A stretch of DNA of 14,707 bases from Bacillota bacterium (lineage in GTDB: Bacteria; Bacillota; Clostridia; Acetivibrionales; DSM-1351): positions 1 to 14,707 of the forward strand of contig JAEWMS010000021.1 in NCBI GenBank assembly GCA_023393115.1, in the 5' to 3' direction. A model generated the notes under the pieces. It made no database searches, was not told where the DNA came from, and saw nothing but the letters and a program-made list of their open reading frames with translations. Numbering within the stretch: the first letter of the stretch is position 1; each line of letters begins with the position of its first letter. Of the stretch, positions 1 through 8,688 are shown in pieces. A program made the position numbers and the translations under genes.

Positions 1-1627
1 TTTTGATGCTCTCCAATGTACTTCTGCTCATGCCTATTCCATCATCTATAATTGTAAAATACAGATTTTCTTCGTCCTGACGAAGCTTGACAATCATTGT
101 TCCTCGACATTCCTTAGGGAGAATTCCATGATTGATGGTATTCTCTACAATAGGCTGCAGAATAATCTTTATCATTGAATATGACAATGCCTTCTCGTCA
201 AGATCATACTTAACCTCAAGTATATTTTCAAACCTGATTTTCTCAATCTCTACATATGCCTTTAGAAGATTTATTTCATCGTTAACTGTTATAACAGACT
301 TGCCCTTGCTAAGCACCAGTCTGTAAAACTGTGCTAACTGAAGGGATAAGTGGTCGATATTATCTGCCTTTGCCTTTCTGGCCATCCAGGATATGGTTGA
401 AAGGGTATTGTATAAGAAGTGCGGATTGATTTGAGCCTCCAAAGCCTTAAGCTCAGATTCCTTCTCGGTAATTTGAGCCTTGTAAACCCTTTCAATCAAA
501 CTATGGATTCTTTCTGTCATGTGGTTAAAGCTCTCTGCAAGTTCACCAAATTCATCATGTGTATCCACCGGCATTTTTATGTTAATATTTTCATCTCTAA
601 CTGATTTTAGTCCTTTGACCAGCAGCTTTAACCTTCTGGTAAGTCGTTTGGTAACCAGATAAATAACAACTCCAAATATAATGAGGGCAGCTATAATAAC
701 ATTTGCGACAATAAGAGTGTAATTACCGTTGATCTCTATAAAGCTTTCCAGCGGGATAATTCCCACCAGACGGCACCCAATATTCACCAAAGGTATAGAA
801 TATACCAAGAGCTTTTCATTTTCCAGAGTATATACTCCCTCTACGGTATCCTTTGATATAGTTGGAATTAACTCTGTCCGGTATTTCTGTGGCATGAAAT
901 TATATGTATTATGGGACACAATCTCCCCTTCCCCATCAAATACAATAAAGTACTCCCCATTATTTGAACTTACGAGATTGTCAAATAATAACTTTTCAGA
1001 AATTTCTATCTCCAGTAAACCTATACAACTTTTATCATTAAAGGATATTAACTTCTGGCATAGAGCAAGAACCCTGTCCCTGCCAATGTTACCCGAAATT
1101 TTTTTAGTTTTAGAATCATGTAACGAACTCCATTTTCTCAGTGTAGAGCTGTCCTCAAGTAAGTTTTCATACCACAAATCTCCCACAATATCCGAGACTT
1201 GATATATGTCATTCCATCCACTTGGGAAGGAGCTGTTATCAAGATACAGCATGGTATCATATATATACTTGTTCTGCATGATATAGTTATTAAACAGAGG
1301 TGAAAAGGTATAGTTATATTCTTCAAAGCCCTGATAGTCATTTTTGAAGGTATCTTCTACGTACTTGAGAATTTGAGGGTTATAAGCAATAGCTATTGAG
1401 GTTCTTTCAATGCTTTCGATTTTTTGGTTGATAATCTCTCTTTTTTGCATAAGGTTCTGTTTGGCCAGAAGCCCTGCCTGATGAATAACAGCCTTATTTG
1501 AACTGTCATTTATATATAATCCGGTTCCGATAACAGGTAATGCAATAATGATAAAATACGCAAGGGTAAACTTCCATACCACATGCATGTTATTAAAAAA
1601 GTGACGCAATCTTCTTAATATTTTCAT
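1..1627 (-). CDS. YesM/LytS-type sensor histidine kinase, partial at left edge
   Basis: Membrane sensor kinase expected to phosphorylate the response regulators encoded just upstream. The frame is open for 542 codons from an ATG at 1627 and leaves the window, so the C-terminus is missing. A first membrane segment (about residues 18-39) and a second (about 304-326) enclose an extracytoplasmic sensor region of about 265 residues, probably Cache-like. A HAMP linker follows (about 324-378). The His_kinase motif QINPHFLYN places the phospho-acceptor at H403. The ATPase domain shows the N-box PIVENTINHG (492-501) and the G1 box DDGIGM (528-533); the G2 box lies beyond the edge. The ribosome binding site GAGGTGG stands just before the ATG, and the gene starts 18 bases after the preceding regulator stops, so it is the third gene of the operon. 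The family is certain; the ligand is unknown. Confidence 0.95.
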   Translation of the reverse strand, partial: MKILRRLRHFFNNMHVVWKFTLAYFIIIALPVIGTGLYINDSSNKAVIHQAGLLAKQNLMQKREIINQKIESIERTSIAIAYNPQILKYVEDTFKNDYQGFEEYNYTFSPLFNNYIMQNKYIYDTMLYLDNSSFPSGWNDIYQVSDIVGDLWYENLLEDSSTLRKWSSLHDSKTKKISGNIGRDRVLALCQKLISFNDKSCIGLLEIEISEKLLFDNLVSSNNGEYFIVFDGEGEIVSHNTYNFMPQKYRTELIPTISKDTVEGVYTLENEKLLVYSIPLVNIGCRLVGIIPLESFIEINGNYTLIVANVIIAALIIFGVVIYLVTKRLTRRLKLLVKGLKSVRDENINIKMPVDTHDEFGELAESFNHMTERIHSLIERVYKAQITEKESELKALEAQINPHFLYNTLSTISWMARKAKADNIDHLSLQLAQFYRLVLSKGKSVITVNDEINLLKAYVEIEKIRFENILEVKYDLDEKALSYSMIKIILQPIVENTINHGILPKECRGTMIVKLRQDEENLYFTIIDDGIGMSRSTLESIK

Positions 1628-1645
1628 CGAAACCACCTCGGAATT

Positions 1646-3268
1646 TTACGTATTCTGGTACCTTTTCCTATAATCCGTGGGACTTACTCCATAGTGTTTT
1701 TTGAAAACCTTACAGAAATGTGAAGTATTTATATACCCGGTACTTTCAGCTATATAGTTAAGTGTTTCATTTCCGGAAATCAATAGTTCCTCTGCTTTTT
1801 TCATCCGAATATCTGTCAAGGTCTCAGTGAAGCTTTTTCCTGTATATTTTTTAAATAAAGTACCAAGATAGTTTGGGGACAGCTCAAGCTTATGTGCAAT
1901 TGTCTCAGCGCCAATACTGCTGTTGTACTCGTTATTAATTATCTCCTTAATCTTGGAAACAATATTTTCTTCCTTATTACTTTTTTTATCGTATACACAG
2001 CGGTTGGCATGCTCCAGGAGCTCCTTAAACCAATCCTTCATGTGTTCAAGCTTAATAAATTCATACAGTGTAGCTACTATATCCCCACTTATCAGTCTAT
2101 GAGTGAAGGATATATCATAATTGAACAAAAGTGTGGATATTTCACCAACCAAGCCCGCAATAAGATTACATACTGTGCCCTTATCAACCGTTTGTCCCTC
2201 TATCATATTAAATAACTCATCTGCCACAGTTGATATACCCTTTGAATCCATTGAAACTATACCGTTTAAAACCTTTTTCGAATACTCTGCTGCGTATGAG
2301 TACAAGGCGTAAGTATCTGTCCCATTCACCTCTGACATTTCATATATATCTTCCAAAAAAAGGATTTCCTGATTTTTTTTGAAGAAAACATTCTCCAATG
2401 CACTCTTTGCCTGTGTAAAAGAGTCAGCAAGGCCCTGAGGCGTTTTAACAAAAGCTCCCACCCCTACAACAGCTTCGGGCATGCTTTCTTCCCGGTCTTT
2501 CAGAATAAGCCTTCTAATAGTATCTTGAACGTACACTCTGTCATTTACAGGATTCATAAAACAAATAATAAGCTCGTTTATCTCATTGATATTCCTTGCT
2601 ACTATTCCATCATTTCCAATAGTCCTGGATAACCTCTGAAATAGCTCATTTTGGAAAATTTTCTTTTCACTATATCCCTTTCCGTGAAAGGATGTAACAA
2701 AATCAAAACGTAATGCAGCGGCTATATATCCATATGACCCAGTAGTTAACTCTGACATACCAGTAATTCCAAAGTCCACCTGTCCTCTTTGTCCATCTTC
2801 AAGCAGACTTATCAAGTAGCGCTCTCTTTCTTCATATAGGCTTTCGCTTAATTGATGCTTTAGTCTGGAGATATATTTTGACTGATTTCGTTCCTCAGTT
2901 ATTTTCTGAGTAGTCATGGTTACTGCATTTACCAGTTGATGCTTTTGCACGGGCTTGAGGATATACTCGTATGCCCCTAGATGTATAGCTTCCTTGGCAT
3001 ACTTAAAATCATCATAACCGGTAATGAATATAAACTTGCAATCAGGCTGAAGCCTCCCTAACTCCTTAGCAAACTCAATTCCATCCATTAAGGGCATTTT
3101 TATGTCTGTAAGTACTATATCAGGATAGTATTTCTTGGCCAAGTTCAGCCCTTGAACTCCATTTGCAGCGGCCCCCACAAGCTCTATCTCCAGTTCCTCC
3201 CATTGCATATAATCAATCAGCCCATCTCTTTCCCATTTTTCATCTTCAACAATTAGCATTTTAAACAT
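1646..3268 (-). CDS. YesN-like response regulator with AraC-type DNA-binding domain (second in operon)
   Basis: Cytoplasmic transcription regulator of 540 residues. The N-terminal receiver domain (about 1-120) is complete: acidic pocket VEDE (7-10), phospho-acceptor D55 in VLTDIKMP, switch residue T83 and conserved K105 in LKP. A long middle region (about 125-430) of the kind found in YesN proteins follows, including a GVGAF stretch and an 'A-K-S-A-L' helix. The C-terminal AraC domain (about 436-535) carries two helix-turn-helix units and ends in the typical YGVSPTDYRK. Its ATG follows the stop of the preceding regulator by a single base and its ribosome binding site (AAAGGCGG) lies inside the end of that gene, so the two are translationally coupled. 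It is a paralogue of the preceding regulator, with D55, T83 and K105 at identical residue numbers. Target promoters probably include the sugar transporter operon, by analogy with other YesMN loci; this is inference. Confidence 0.95.
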   Translation of the reverse strand: MFKMLIVEDEKWERDGLIDYMQWEELEIELVGAAANGVQGLNLAKKYYPDIVLTDIKMPLMDGIEFAKELGRLQPDCKFIFITGYDDFKYAKEAIHLGAYEYILKPVQKHQLVNAVTMTTQKITEERNQSKYISRLKHQLSESLYEERERYLISLLEDGQRGQVDFGITGMSELTTGSYGYIAAALRFDFVTSFHGKGYSEKKIFQNELFQRLSRTIGNDGIVARNINEINELIICFMNPVNDRVYVQDTIRRLILKDREESMPEAVVGVGAFVKTPQGLADSFTQAKSALENVFFKKNQEILFLEDIYEMSEVNGTDTYALYSYAAEYSKKVLNGIVSMDSKGISTVADELFNMIEGQTVDKGTVCNLIAGLVGEISTLLFNYDISFTHRLISGDIVATLYEFIKLEHMKDWFKELLEHANRCVYDKKSNKEENIVSKIKEIINNEYNSSIGAETIAHKLELSPNYLGTLFKKYTGKSFTETLTDIRMKKAEELLISGNETLNYIAESTGYINTSHFCKVFKKHYGVSPTDYRKRYQNT

Positions 3269-3269
3269 A

Positions 3270-4865
3270 TCAATGTCCGCCTTTCATGATTTCTTTGTAA
3301 TCTCCGGGACTGATTCCAAATCTGTTCTTGAAAAGTGAGCAAAAATAAGAGGTATTCCTTATCCCCACTGCTTCTGAAAGCCGCGATATATTAACTTTAC
3401 CGGTTTGCAGTATTTCCTTTGCTCTGTCTATTCTGTAATCACATAAATACTGATTAAAGGTTTTTCCGGTATTTTTCTTAAAAATACTCCCAATATAGTA
3501 AGGTGTCAAATGGATAACCTGAGATATACACTTTAAATCCAGTTCTTCTGAATATCTCTCTTCAATTATCTTAATAACCCTATGTGTAACCTCGGCATCT
3601 GTGTTGCCGGATTTATTCATTGTATTGGAGGAGATAGCTTCTAAGAAACCCATCAGATAATCCTTGGTTTGTTCAAATGTGTCCATCTTTGAGATCTGCT
3701 CCTCAAACCTGCCTTTATCCAAAATGAATGATTTAAGGTTTTCAGAATTTACGCTAAAGACCGCAGGATTTATTATGAGCATTGCCTGAGTAAAAAATTT
3801 GCTCAGCATCAGTTTGCTCAATGGTGAAATTTCTCTTAAGGTGGCAAGGAAGCTATCCAGTAAAAATCTCCACTCTTCCCTTTGGCTTTTCTGGGTTGCA
3901 GCCATCAACTTATTGATTACATCATGAGCCCTTATTACAATGGGGCGTGCAAAGTCCAGATTCATATAATTTTTCTCTTTTACCTCATTGTAAAGTAAAA
4001 TGTCACCATATTGTGCAAGAAATCTATAGCTATAGGCTTCTCTTGCCTGAGAATACGAGACAGCGGCCTCCGAAAAACCACTGACTGCTTCTCCCACCGA
4101 TATAATAGAGTCTATATTCAACTCAGCTTTAAGGTAACCCGCAAGAGCTTGTAATATATCACTCAATTCCTCTTGGGTATCAGGTGCTTCCAAACATAAG
4201 ACAGCCTCCTTAAGGGGTTTTATAAATGAAAATGCCATACCTCTTTCCTTCATTATTGCTTCAAATCGATCTGTAATAAGCCTGCTGTCGATAGGCGAAG
4301 CACTTTTCATCGTTAGTAGAGCAATGACTATTTTTGCTTTAGGATAGGATAATCTAACGGGAAAACTCTCTTGAGCAAGTTCCAATTCATTTCCTTCAAG
4401 TATTTTAAGCAGGAGGCTATTCTTATTTTCAGAGAGATAATCCATCAATTTGCTTTTCAGCGTAAATTCTTCGATTTCATTACTCTGTTCTCTGTCAAGA
4501 GCTGATATAGCACGTATTACCACATCTTGTATGCTATTCTTATCAACAGGCTTTAAAACATAGTCAAAGGCACGAAATTCAAAGGTTTGTTTCGCGTATC
4601 CAAAATCATTATATCCGCTTAAAATAATTATTTTAGCATTGGGAAGGAAGCTGCGGATTTTCTTGGACATATTAATTCCATCCATCTTAGGCATCCTAAT
4701 GTCAGTGAGAATTATATCAGGATGGGTTTGCTCCGATAGAGTCAGGCCTTCAACACCATTACATGCGAGGCCTACCACTTCAATCCCCAGACTACTCCAG
4801 TCAATAAAATCCCTTAGCCCTTCTCTTTCCCATTTTTCATCTTCTACTATTAATAATCGGTACAT
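3270..4865 (-). CDS. YesN-like response regulator with AraC-type DNA-binding domain (first in operon)
   Basis: First gene of the two-component operon, 531 residues. The receiver domain shows VEDE (7-10), phospho-acceptor D55 in ILTDIRMP, S83 and K105 in LKP, so it looks fully phosphorylatable. The middle region (about 125-425) contains an SVGEAVSGF stretch like that of other YesN proteins. The AraC domain occupies about 428-528 with two helix-turn-helix units and ends FGISPGDYKE. The start was set at the ATG at 4865, because TAGGAGC lies seven to eight bases before it and the protein then begins MYRLLIVEDE in register with its paralogue. An in-frame TTG at 4886 would add seven residues but sits upstream of that ribosome binding site and is rejected. 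The stop TGA is separated from the next start by one base. Differences in the middle and DNA-binding domains suggest that the two regulators are not redundant. Confidence 0.95.
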   Translation of the reverse strand: MYRLLIVEDEKWEREGLRDFIDWSSLGIEVVGLACNGVEGLTLSEQTHPDIILTDIRMPKMDGINMSKKIRSFLPNAKIIILSGYNDFGYAKQTFEFRAFDYVLKPVDKNSIQDVVIRAISALDREQSNEIEEFTLKSKLMDYLSENKNSLLLKILEGNELELAQESFPVRLSYPKAKIVIALLTMKSASPIDSRLITDRFEAIMKERGMAFSFIKPLKEAVLCLEAPDTQEELSDILQALAGYLKAELNIDSIISVGEAVSGFSEAAVSYSQAREAYSYRFLAQYGDILLYNEVKEKNYMNLDFARPIVIRAHDVINKLMAATQKSQREEWRFLLDSFLATLREISPLSKLMLSKFFTQAMLIINPAVFSVNSENLKSFILDKGRFEEQISKMDTFEQTKDYLMGFLEAISSNTMNKSGNTDAEVTHRVIKIIEERYSEELDLKCISQVIHLTPYYIGSIFKKNTGKTFNQYLCDYRIDRAKEILQTGKVNISRLSEAVGIRNTSYFCSLFKNRFGISPGDYKEIMKGGH

Positions 4866-5058
4866 AAAACAGCTCCTATAAGTCAATTACTACCAGTTGA
4901 AAGTGGGTAGTCCAGTCTTGAGGTTTAAGCCTGTTCGATAGAAAATTCACTATCTGCAACAACCTTAGAACAATAATTATTTTGGTTAATGAAATCTGAG
5001 TAATAGACTAATATAAAAGGTTTACAAAACAACTACCGCTTATAAAATATTGCTTACA

Positions 5059-5100
5059 ATGGCGCCCTTTTGAGAATTACCCCTGCAAAAGGCAAGCCAT
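5059..5100 (-). repeat. Leader hairpin, two-part stem
   Basis: On the minus strand ATGGC pairs with GCCAT and, after a small internal loop, CCTTTTG pairs with CAAAAGG around a 13-base loop. No U-run follows, so it is not an obvious terminator. It lies about 200 bases upstream of the first response regulator, within the predicted leader. Confidence 0.5.
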
Positions 5101-5121
5101 AACTACATCATGAGAATTAGT

Positions 5122-5173
5122 AAATGAAAATCGACTTAAGCTGTCTCTATAACATATTAAGCCGATTTCATTT
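5122..5173. repeat. Long inverted repeat in the GH31-regulator gap
   Basis: The left arm AAATGAAAATCGACTTAA (5122-5139) is nearly complementary to the right arm TTAAGCCGATTTCATTT (5157-5173) around a 17-base loop. One bulged A and one position that is a G-U pair in the minus-strand transcript interrupt the stem, so it is slightly stronger on that strand. The arms end in A/T-rich sequence but there is no clean run of U, so a terminator for GH31 is possible rather than clear. It also lies in the predicted leader of the two-component operon. Confidence 0.55.
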
Positions 5174-5222
5174 CATTAAATAATAGAATAACAAACCTAC
5201 TCTTGTTTGATAATATGTTTTG

Positions 5223-5251
5223 ATTATAACATCCCGAACTTGTATGTACAA
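5223..5251 (-). promoter_or_regulatory. Predicted sigma-A promoter of the two-component operon, with dyad over the -35
   Basis: On the minus strand a perfect -10 TATAAT (5228-5223) is preceded by TGT, which makes an extended -10. A weak -35 TTGTAC (5251-5246) stands 17 bases upstream. The predicted start of transcription is near 5216. The -35 lies within a 14-bp dyad CTTGTATGTACAAG (5239-5252), with six-base arms around TG, which is a candidate operator. This is the best promoter match seen in the window. Confidence 0.6.
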
Positions 5252-5306
5252 GACAAAACTCTTTATATTTATGTTATCTATTTATGTTTTCTATTTTACA
5301 CCGAAA

Positions 5307-7682
5307 CTATCCTACAACCCGATGAATAAAAGTAACTTTTTCAGGCATCCCCGGATATTCCCCTTCCCGTGGGTGGACTGTGAGCTTGCCTTCACGGTCT
5401 GACCAGGCTAATTCCGTTGTAGTAAATTTACCTTCTTCATAACCATATCCATTCCGTTCATCCTGATAAAGGGTAAAGCTTCCGTCGTTTCCCGGATATA
5501 CAACCAGTTTAAACCAATCATCCCTCATTTGTCCGGTATGCTGAATCTCATCAGACATAGGCAAAATTGAACCTGCTTTGACGAATATGGGAATTATGTC
5601 GATTGGGGCCTGAACTTCAATGGTCTGCCCTCCCTTGAACTGCTTTTCACTCCAGAAATCATACCAATCACTACCTTCGGGCAGGTACACTTTCCTTGTC
5701 TTTGGAGCTCCTTCAACAGGCTTGCTATTTGCTTCATAGTACATGGGGTCAGTGACCGGACATATCATCAGGCAGGGACCAAACATAAACTGGTCGTAAA
5801 TATCATAAACTTTTTTATCATGTATAAAGTCAAAGGCTAGTACCCTGAAAATTGTGCCATGTTTTTGGGAAACCATTCCTGCCAGTGAATAAATATATGG
5901 CATGAGCTGATACCTTAAATGTGTTATTTTCTCAATGGCATCGTAAAAAATTTCACCCTTTTTGCCATAATTCCAAATCTCTCTCCGGCAGTCGGTACCA
6001 TGGGCCCTAAACACCGGCAGGAAAGCACCCAGCTGGTACCATCTTGTATAAAGCTCTCTATAACCCAGGTCACTGCAGCCGCCTTCATAATCTCCGTCCC
6101 AGAACCACATATGTCCCTGTTTAACAAAGAATGCTCCTATATCCATGGTCCAGTACGGCAAACCTGATGCACAGAAATTCAGCCCTGCGGCGATTTGCTT
6201 TTTAAAGTTTGACCATTTGGCACAGGTATCACCTGACCACAGAATAGTTCCGTACTTTTGGATACCTGTATAGCCGCTTCTTGTTAGATTGACTACCCTT
6301 TTCTGCCCGTCAGTCCCCCGCTGTCCTTCATACATTGTCCTGGCATGCATAAGTGGGTATGCATTTGTATATACCTCATCCATATAGGTTTTGCAGGTGT
6401 TGTGAAAAGCAACCATATTTTGATCGGGTTCAGGCTTTACTGGATTATTCCATTCAGGAGTAAACGCTTCACTGGAGTCACACCACCAGGCATCCACTCC
6501 CTTTGAAAATAAACCCTCCTGGGCTTGCTTCCAATATAGTTTTCTTGCTTCTTCACTAAAAGCATTGTATGTTTCAGAATGTTGTAGCAAACCGTTGTTG
6601 GCTTTCATTTCCTTGTAATTATCACTATGCTGCACCATATTGGGCCAAATTGATATCATGAAGTGGGCACCCAACTGATGAAGTTGGTCGGTCATACCTT
6701 TGGCGTCAGGAAAGCGGTTTGTATCGAAGGTTTTCTGTCCCCACATACCTTCCTCCCAGGACATCCAGTCAAGGATAATACTGTCCAGTGGAACCCCAAG
6801 CTCACGGTAACGCTTAACTGTGTCAATAATCTCCTGTTGGTTTTCATACCTCTCCTGGGACTGCATAAATCCAAAGGCCCAGAGTGGAAGCATGGAAGCA
6901 CGGCCTGTCAATTGGCGGTAGCCACCAATAATCTGATCAAAGCTTTCTCCTCCGATAAAATAGTAATCCAGTTCTTCTGAGGCTTCACTGTACAGGTATG
7001 AACCAAAGGCATTGTCGTTGAATATAACCGGAGCATATGTATCCAGCAGTATTCCGTAACCGTTGGTTGACATGAGAAACGGCATGGCTATTTTCATGTT
7101 GGCCTGATGTATATACTGGCGGGTTCCCCTCAGATTCAGATAGCCTTCTTCATTCTGTCCCATGCCGTACAGGGCTTCACCTTTATCCCATTCAAAACTG
7201 AGCCTTGTATGGTACAGCTGACGGTCATATTTTTTCTTGGAATCCAGAACTACTTCCTTAACACCATCTGGAGTTTCAATTTTTTCTACAACTGCCGTGT
7301 CATCCAATATGGTTTTATAGGAATCAAAAGGGACCAGCTCCTTACCGTTCCTCTCAGGCTCACCAGTCAGGCGTCTGCCATTTCCATCGAAGTAAGTCAT
7401 ACGACTGTCGGATTTCCGAATGGAGAGCTGCAGCTCTGGTGTTTCAACCTCTATCGTTTGTTCGTCCTCTCTGAACTCCCAGCCTTCAAATGTCTTTTGT
7501 GGTTCTATACCAAGCCCTCGTATAGTCGAAAATCTGTCAGCCAATGTATAACCTATACGAATTATATTTCCATTGACAGGCTCAACCTTTATCAAGCCAT
7601 GTTCAGTATTGAGAACAAGAGCACCTTCACTTCTTTGAACTCGGGTGACTTTTGCCTGTTTAGGTTTGATTACTTCCAACAT
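5307..7682 (-). CDS. GH31 alpha-glycosidase, alpha-xylosidase-like, cytoplasmic
   Basis: Retaining exo-glycosidase of 791 residues that removes alpha-linked xylose or glucose from the non-reducing end of imported oligosaccharides. The order is N-terminal mutarotase-like beta domain (about 1-260), TIM barrel (about 265-600) and C-terminal beta domains, including a DUF5110-like segment near residue 725-750. The predicted nucleophile is D402 in AWWCDSSEAF, the acid/base is D485 in LWSGDTCAKW, and D305 in ILDW is a substrate-binding aspartate. No signal peptide is present, so the enzyme works in the cytoplasm. The ATG at 7682 was chosen because AAGGAGG lies seven bases upstream; an in-frame start 16 codons earlier has no such site. 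It is divergent from the AraC regulator at 7819, which probably controls it. Family membership is clear. Alpha-xylosidase is favoured over alpha-glucosidase by the WWxDxxE-type nucleophile motif, but substrate is not settled by sequence. Confidence 0.92.
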   Translation of the reverse strand: MLEVIKPKQAKVTRVQRSEGALVLNTEHGLIKVEPVNGNIIRIGYTLADRFSTIRGLGIEPQKTFEGWEFREDEQTIEVETPELQLSIRKSDSRMTYFDGNGRRLTGEPERNGKELVPFDSYKTILDDTAVVEKIETPDGVKEVVLDSKKKYDRQLYHTRLSFEWDKGEALYGMGQNEEGYLNLRGTRQYIHQANMKIAMPFLMSTNGYGILLDTYAPVIFNDNAFGSYLYSEASEELDYYFIGGESFDQIIGGYRQLTGRASMLPLWAFGFMQSQERYENQQEIIDTVKRYRELGVPLDSIILDWMSWEEGMWGQKTFDTNRFPDAKGMTDQLHQLGAHFMISIWPNMVQHSDNYKEMKANNGLLQHSETYNAFSEEARKLYWKQAQEGLFSKGVDAWWCDSSEAFTPEWNNPVKPEPDQNMVAFHNTCKTYMDEVYTNAYPLMHARTMYEGQRGTDGQKRVVNLTRSGYTGIQKYGTILWSGDTCAKWSNFKKQIAAGLNFCASGLPYWTMDIGAFFVKQGHMWFWDGDYEGGCSDLGYRELYTRWYQLGAFLPVFRAHGTDCRREIWNYGKKGEIFYDAIEKITHLRYQLMPYIYSLAGMVSQKHGTIFRVLAFDFIHDKKVYDIYDQFMFGPCLMICPVTDPMYYEANSKPVEGAPKTRKVYLPEGSDWYDFWSEKQFKGGQTIEVQAPIDIIPIFVKAGSILPMSDEIQHTGQMRDDWFKLVVYPGNDGSFTLYQDERNGYGYEEGKFTTTELAWSDREGKLTVHPREGEYPGMPEKVTFIHRVVG

Positions 7683-7818
7683 ATGCTTTCCTCCTTGTTT
7701 GACGTAATAGTATTTGTATGATATTATCATTCTAATTTATAAAATATAATTAAAATACTACTAATTTAACTATTTATCTGTCTTATTTGAACATTTATTA
7801 TATGTTTGGGTGATCTCA
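7683..7818. promoter_or_regulatory. Divergent control region between GH31 and AraC/cupin gene
   Basis: Very AT-rich 136-bp gap. On the plus strand TTGTAT (7714-7719), an 18-base spacer and TATAAA (7738-7743) could be the regulator's promoter. A 13-bp palindrome ATGATATTATCAT (7718-7730) lies over the end of its -35 and into the spacer and is a candidate operator. No clear minus-strand promoter for GH31 was found, which would fit an activator-dependent gene. The ribosome binding site of GH31 (AAGGAGG) is at the left end. Confidence 0.4.
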
Positions 7819-8688
7819 ATGGAACTAACTAATGCAGGCAATTTTGAACATACTAATTTTGAAGATATTGCATTTCCATTCAATTGCTTTTATATGCAAA
7901 ACTCCAATACCCTTCCCCACTGGCATAATCACTTTGAAGCGGTAATATCGCAAAAAGGCAGCTGTATGGTATATATCAACGGCTCAAGCTTTCAGGTATA
8001 TGAAAATCAGATGATAATCATCCCTCCCGGAAGCCTTCACAGCATTTTTCCACAGGGTTCCTGCAGCTATTGCGCTGTTCTTGCCGGAGAAAGTCTATTT
8101 GAAGGGTTTTGTTCAGATCCTCACATTTCGGAGGTATTAACTCCTTTTATGTCGATTGGTCTGTATCCTCCGATTCACCTTTCAGAAAATGATACAGCTT
8201 TTAAAAAGTGCTTTTCACTGGTAAACGAACTTCAAAAGGAAAATGCTCAGAAAAGAATGGGTTACAGGGCCAGAATTAAAAGTCAAATGATAGTACTTTT
8301 TTCGGTACTCTACGAAAGTCTGTCACCTGTGTATTTTACAGGCAGTAAGCAGTCGGATTCAACACACTTGATCAAGTACTCACTGGACTATTTGCGTCTT
8401 CATTACAGTGAGCGGATCACTGTTAACGACATGAGCATGTATTGCCACTTGAGTATTCAGCATTTCAGCAGGCTTTTCAAGGCCTACACCGGAAAAACCT
8501 TCGTTGAATACCTTACTCTATTCCGCCTGGAAAAAGCTAAAAAAATTCTTGCCGGCACCGATATTCCAATTACCCAGATTCCCGATCTTGTGGGGTTCTG
8601 CAATAGTAATTATTTTTGCCGGCTATATAAAAAATATTACGGCCATCCTCCCTCCATGGACAGAATTAAACCCATAAAAGGAGAATAA
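7819..8688 (+). CDS. AraC-family regulator with N-terminal cupin sensor, next to GH31
   Basis: One-component transcription regulator of 289 residues. The N-terminal cupin (about 25-90) shows the PHWHNHFE motif (H34, H36, H38, E40) and IPPGSLHS, typical of sugar-sensing AraC proteins. The C-terminal AraC domain (about 185-282) has two helix-turn-helix units, with HFSRLFKAYTGKTF and NYFCRLYKKYYG as landmarks. The ATG at 7819 is preferred: GGTGATC (7809-7815) matches the extended anti-Shine-Dalgarno partner at the right distance. A GTG at 7810 would lie inside that site. Divergence from GH31 suggests that this protein activates the glycosidase in response to its sugar product or substrate. Its stop codon comes 12 bases before the end of the convergent GH4 gene, with no terminator between them. 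Confidence 0.9.
   Translation: MELTNAGNFEHTNFEDIAFPFNCFYMQNSNTLPHWHNHFEAVISQKGSCMVYINGSSFQVYENQMIIIPPGSLHSIFPQGSCSYCAVLAGESLFEGFCSDPHISEVLTPFMSIGLYPPIHLSENDTAFKKCFSLVNELQKENAQKRMGYRARIKSQMIVLFSVLYESLSPVYFTGSKQSDSTHLIKYSLDYLRLHYSERITVNDMSMYCHLSIQHFSRLFKAYTGKTFVEYLTLFRLEKAKKILAGTDIPITQIPDLVGFCNSNYFCRLYKKYYGHPPSMDRIKPIKGE

Larger units (their letters stand above)
4866..5222 (-). other. Long non-coding leader of the two-component operon
   Basis: No convincing gene lies between the GH31 stop and the first regulator. On the minus strand a sigma-A-type promoter at 5223-5251 would start transcription near 5216, giving an untranslated leader of about 350 nt before the ATG at 4865. Two hairpins (5122-5173 and 5059-5100) lie in this leader, and a smaller one (GATAG/CTATC, around 4937-4954) is nearer the gene. 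No known riboswitch class was recognised. The leader could be a regulatory RNA, an attenuator or merely a spacer that also ends GH31 transcripts. Confidence 0.45.

Noticed and set aside
729..1202. Open plus-strand frame of 157 codons opposite the histidine kinase
   Set aside because: The minus-strand kinase frame is continuous here with correct domains, so this is an antisense shadow.
4866..4886. TTG start adding seven residues to the first response regulator
   Set aside because: The ribosome binding site TAGGAGC lies downstream of the TTG and serves the ATG at 4865.
5080..5100. Small minus-strand frame MACLLQG beginning at 5100 in the leader
   Set aside because: No ribosome binding site precedes it, and its sequence is explained by the hairpin at 5059-5100.
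5122..5173. Inverted repeat taken as a small mobile element (MITE)
   Set aside because: The arms enclose only 17 bases, there is no target-site duplication and no second copy in the window.
5220..5402. Plus-strand frame of 60 codons overlapping the GH31 3' end
   Set aside because: Starts over the minus-strand promoter, lacks a ribosome binding site and runs antisense into GH31.
7107..7721. Open plus-strand frame of 204 codons opposite the 5' end of GH31
   Set aside because: It lies antisense to a well-supported GH31 gene, has no ribosome binding site and shows no recognisable domain. It is a shadow of the real frame.
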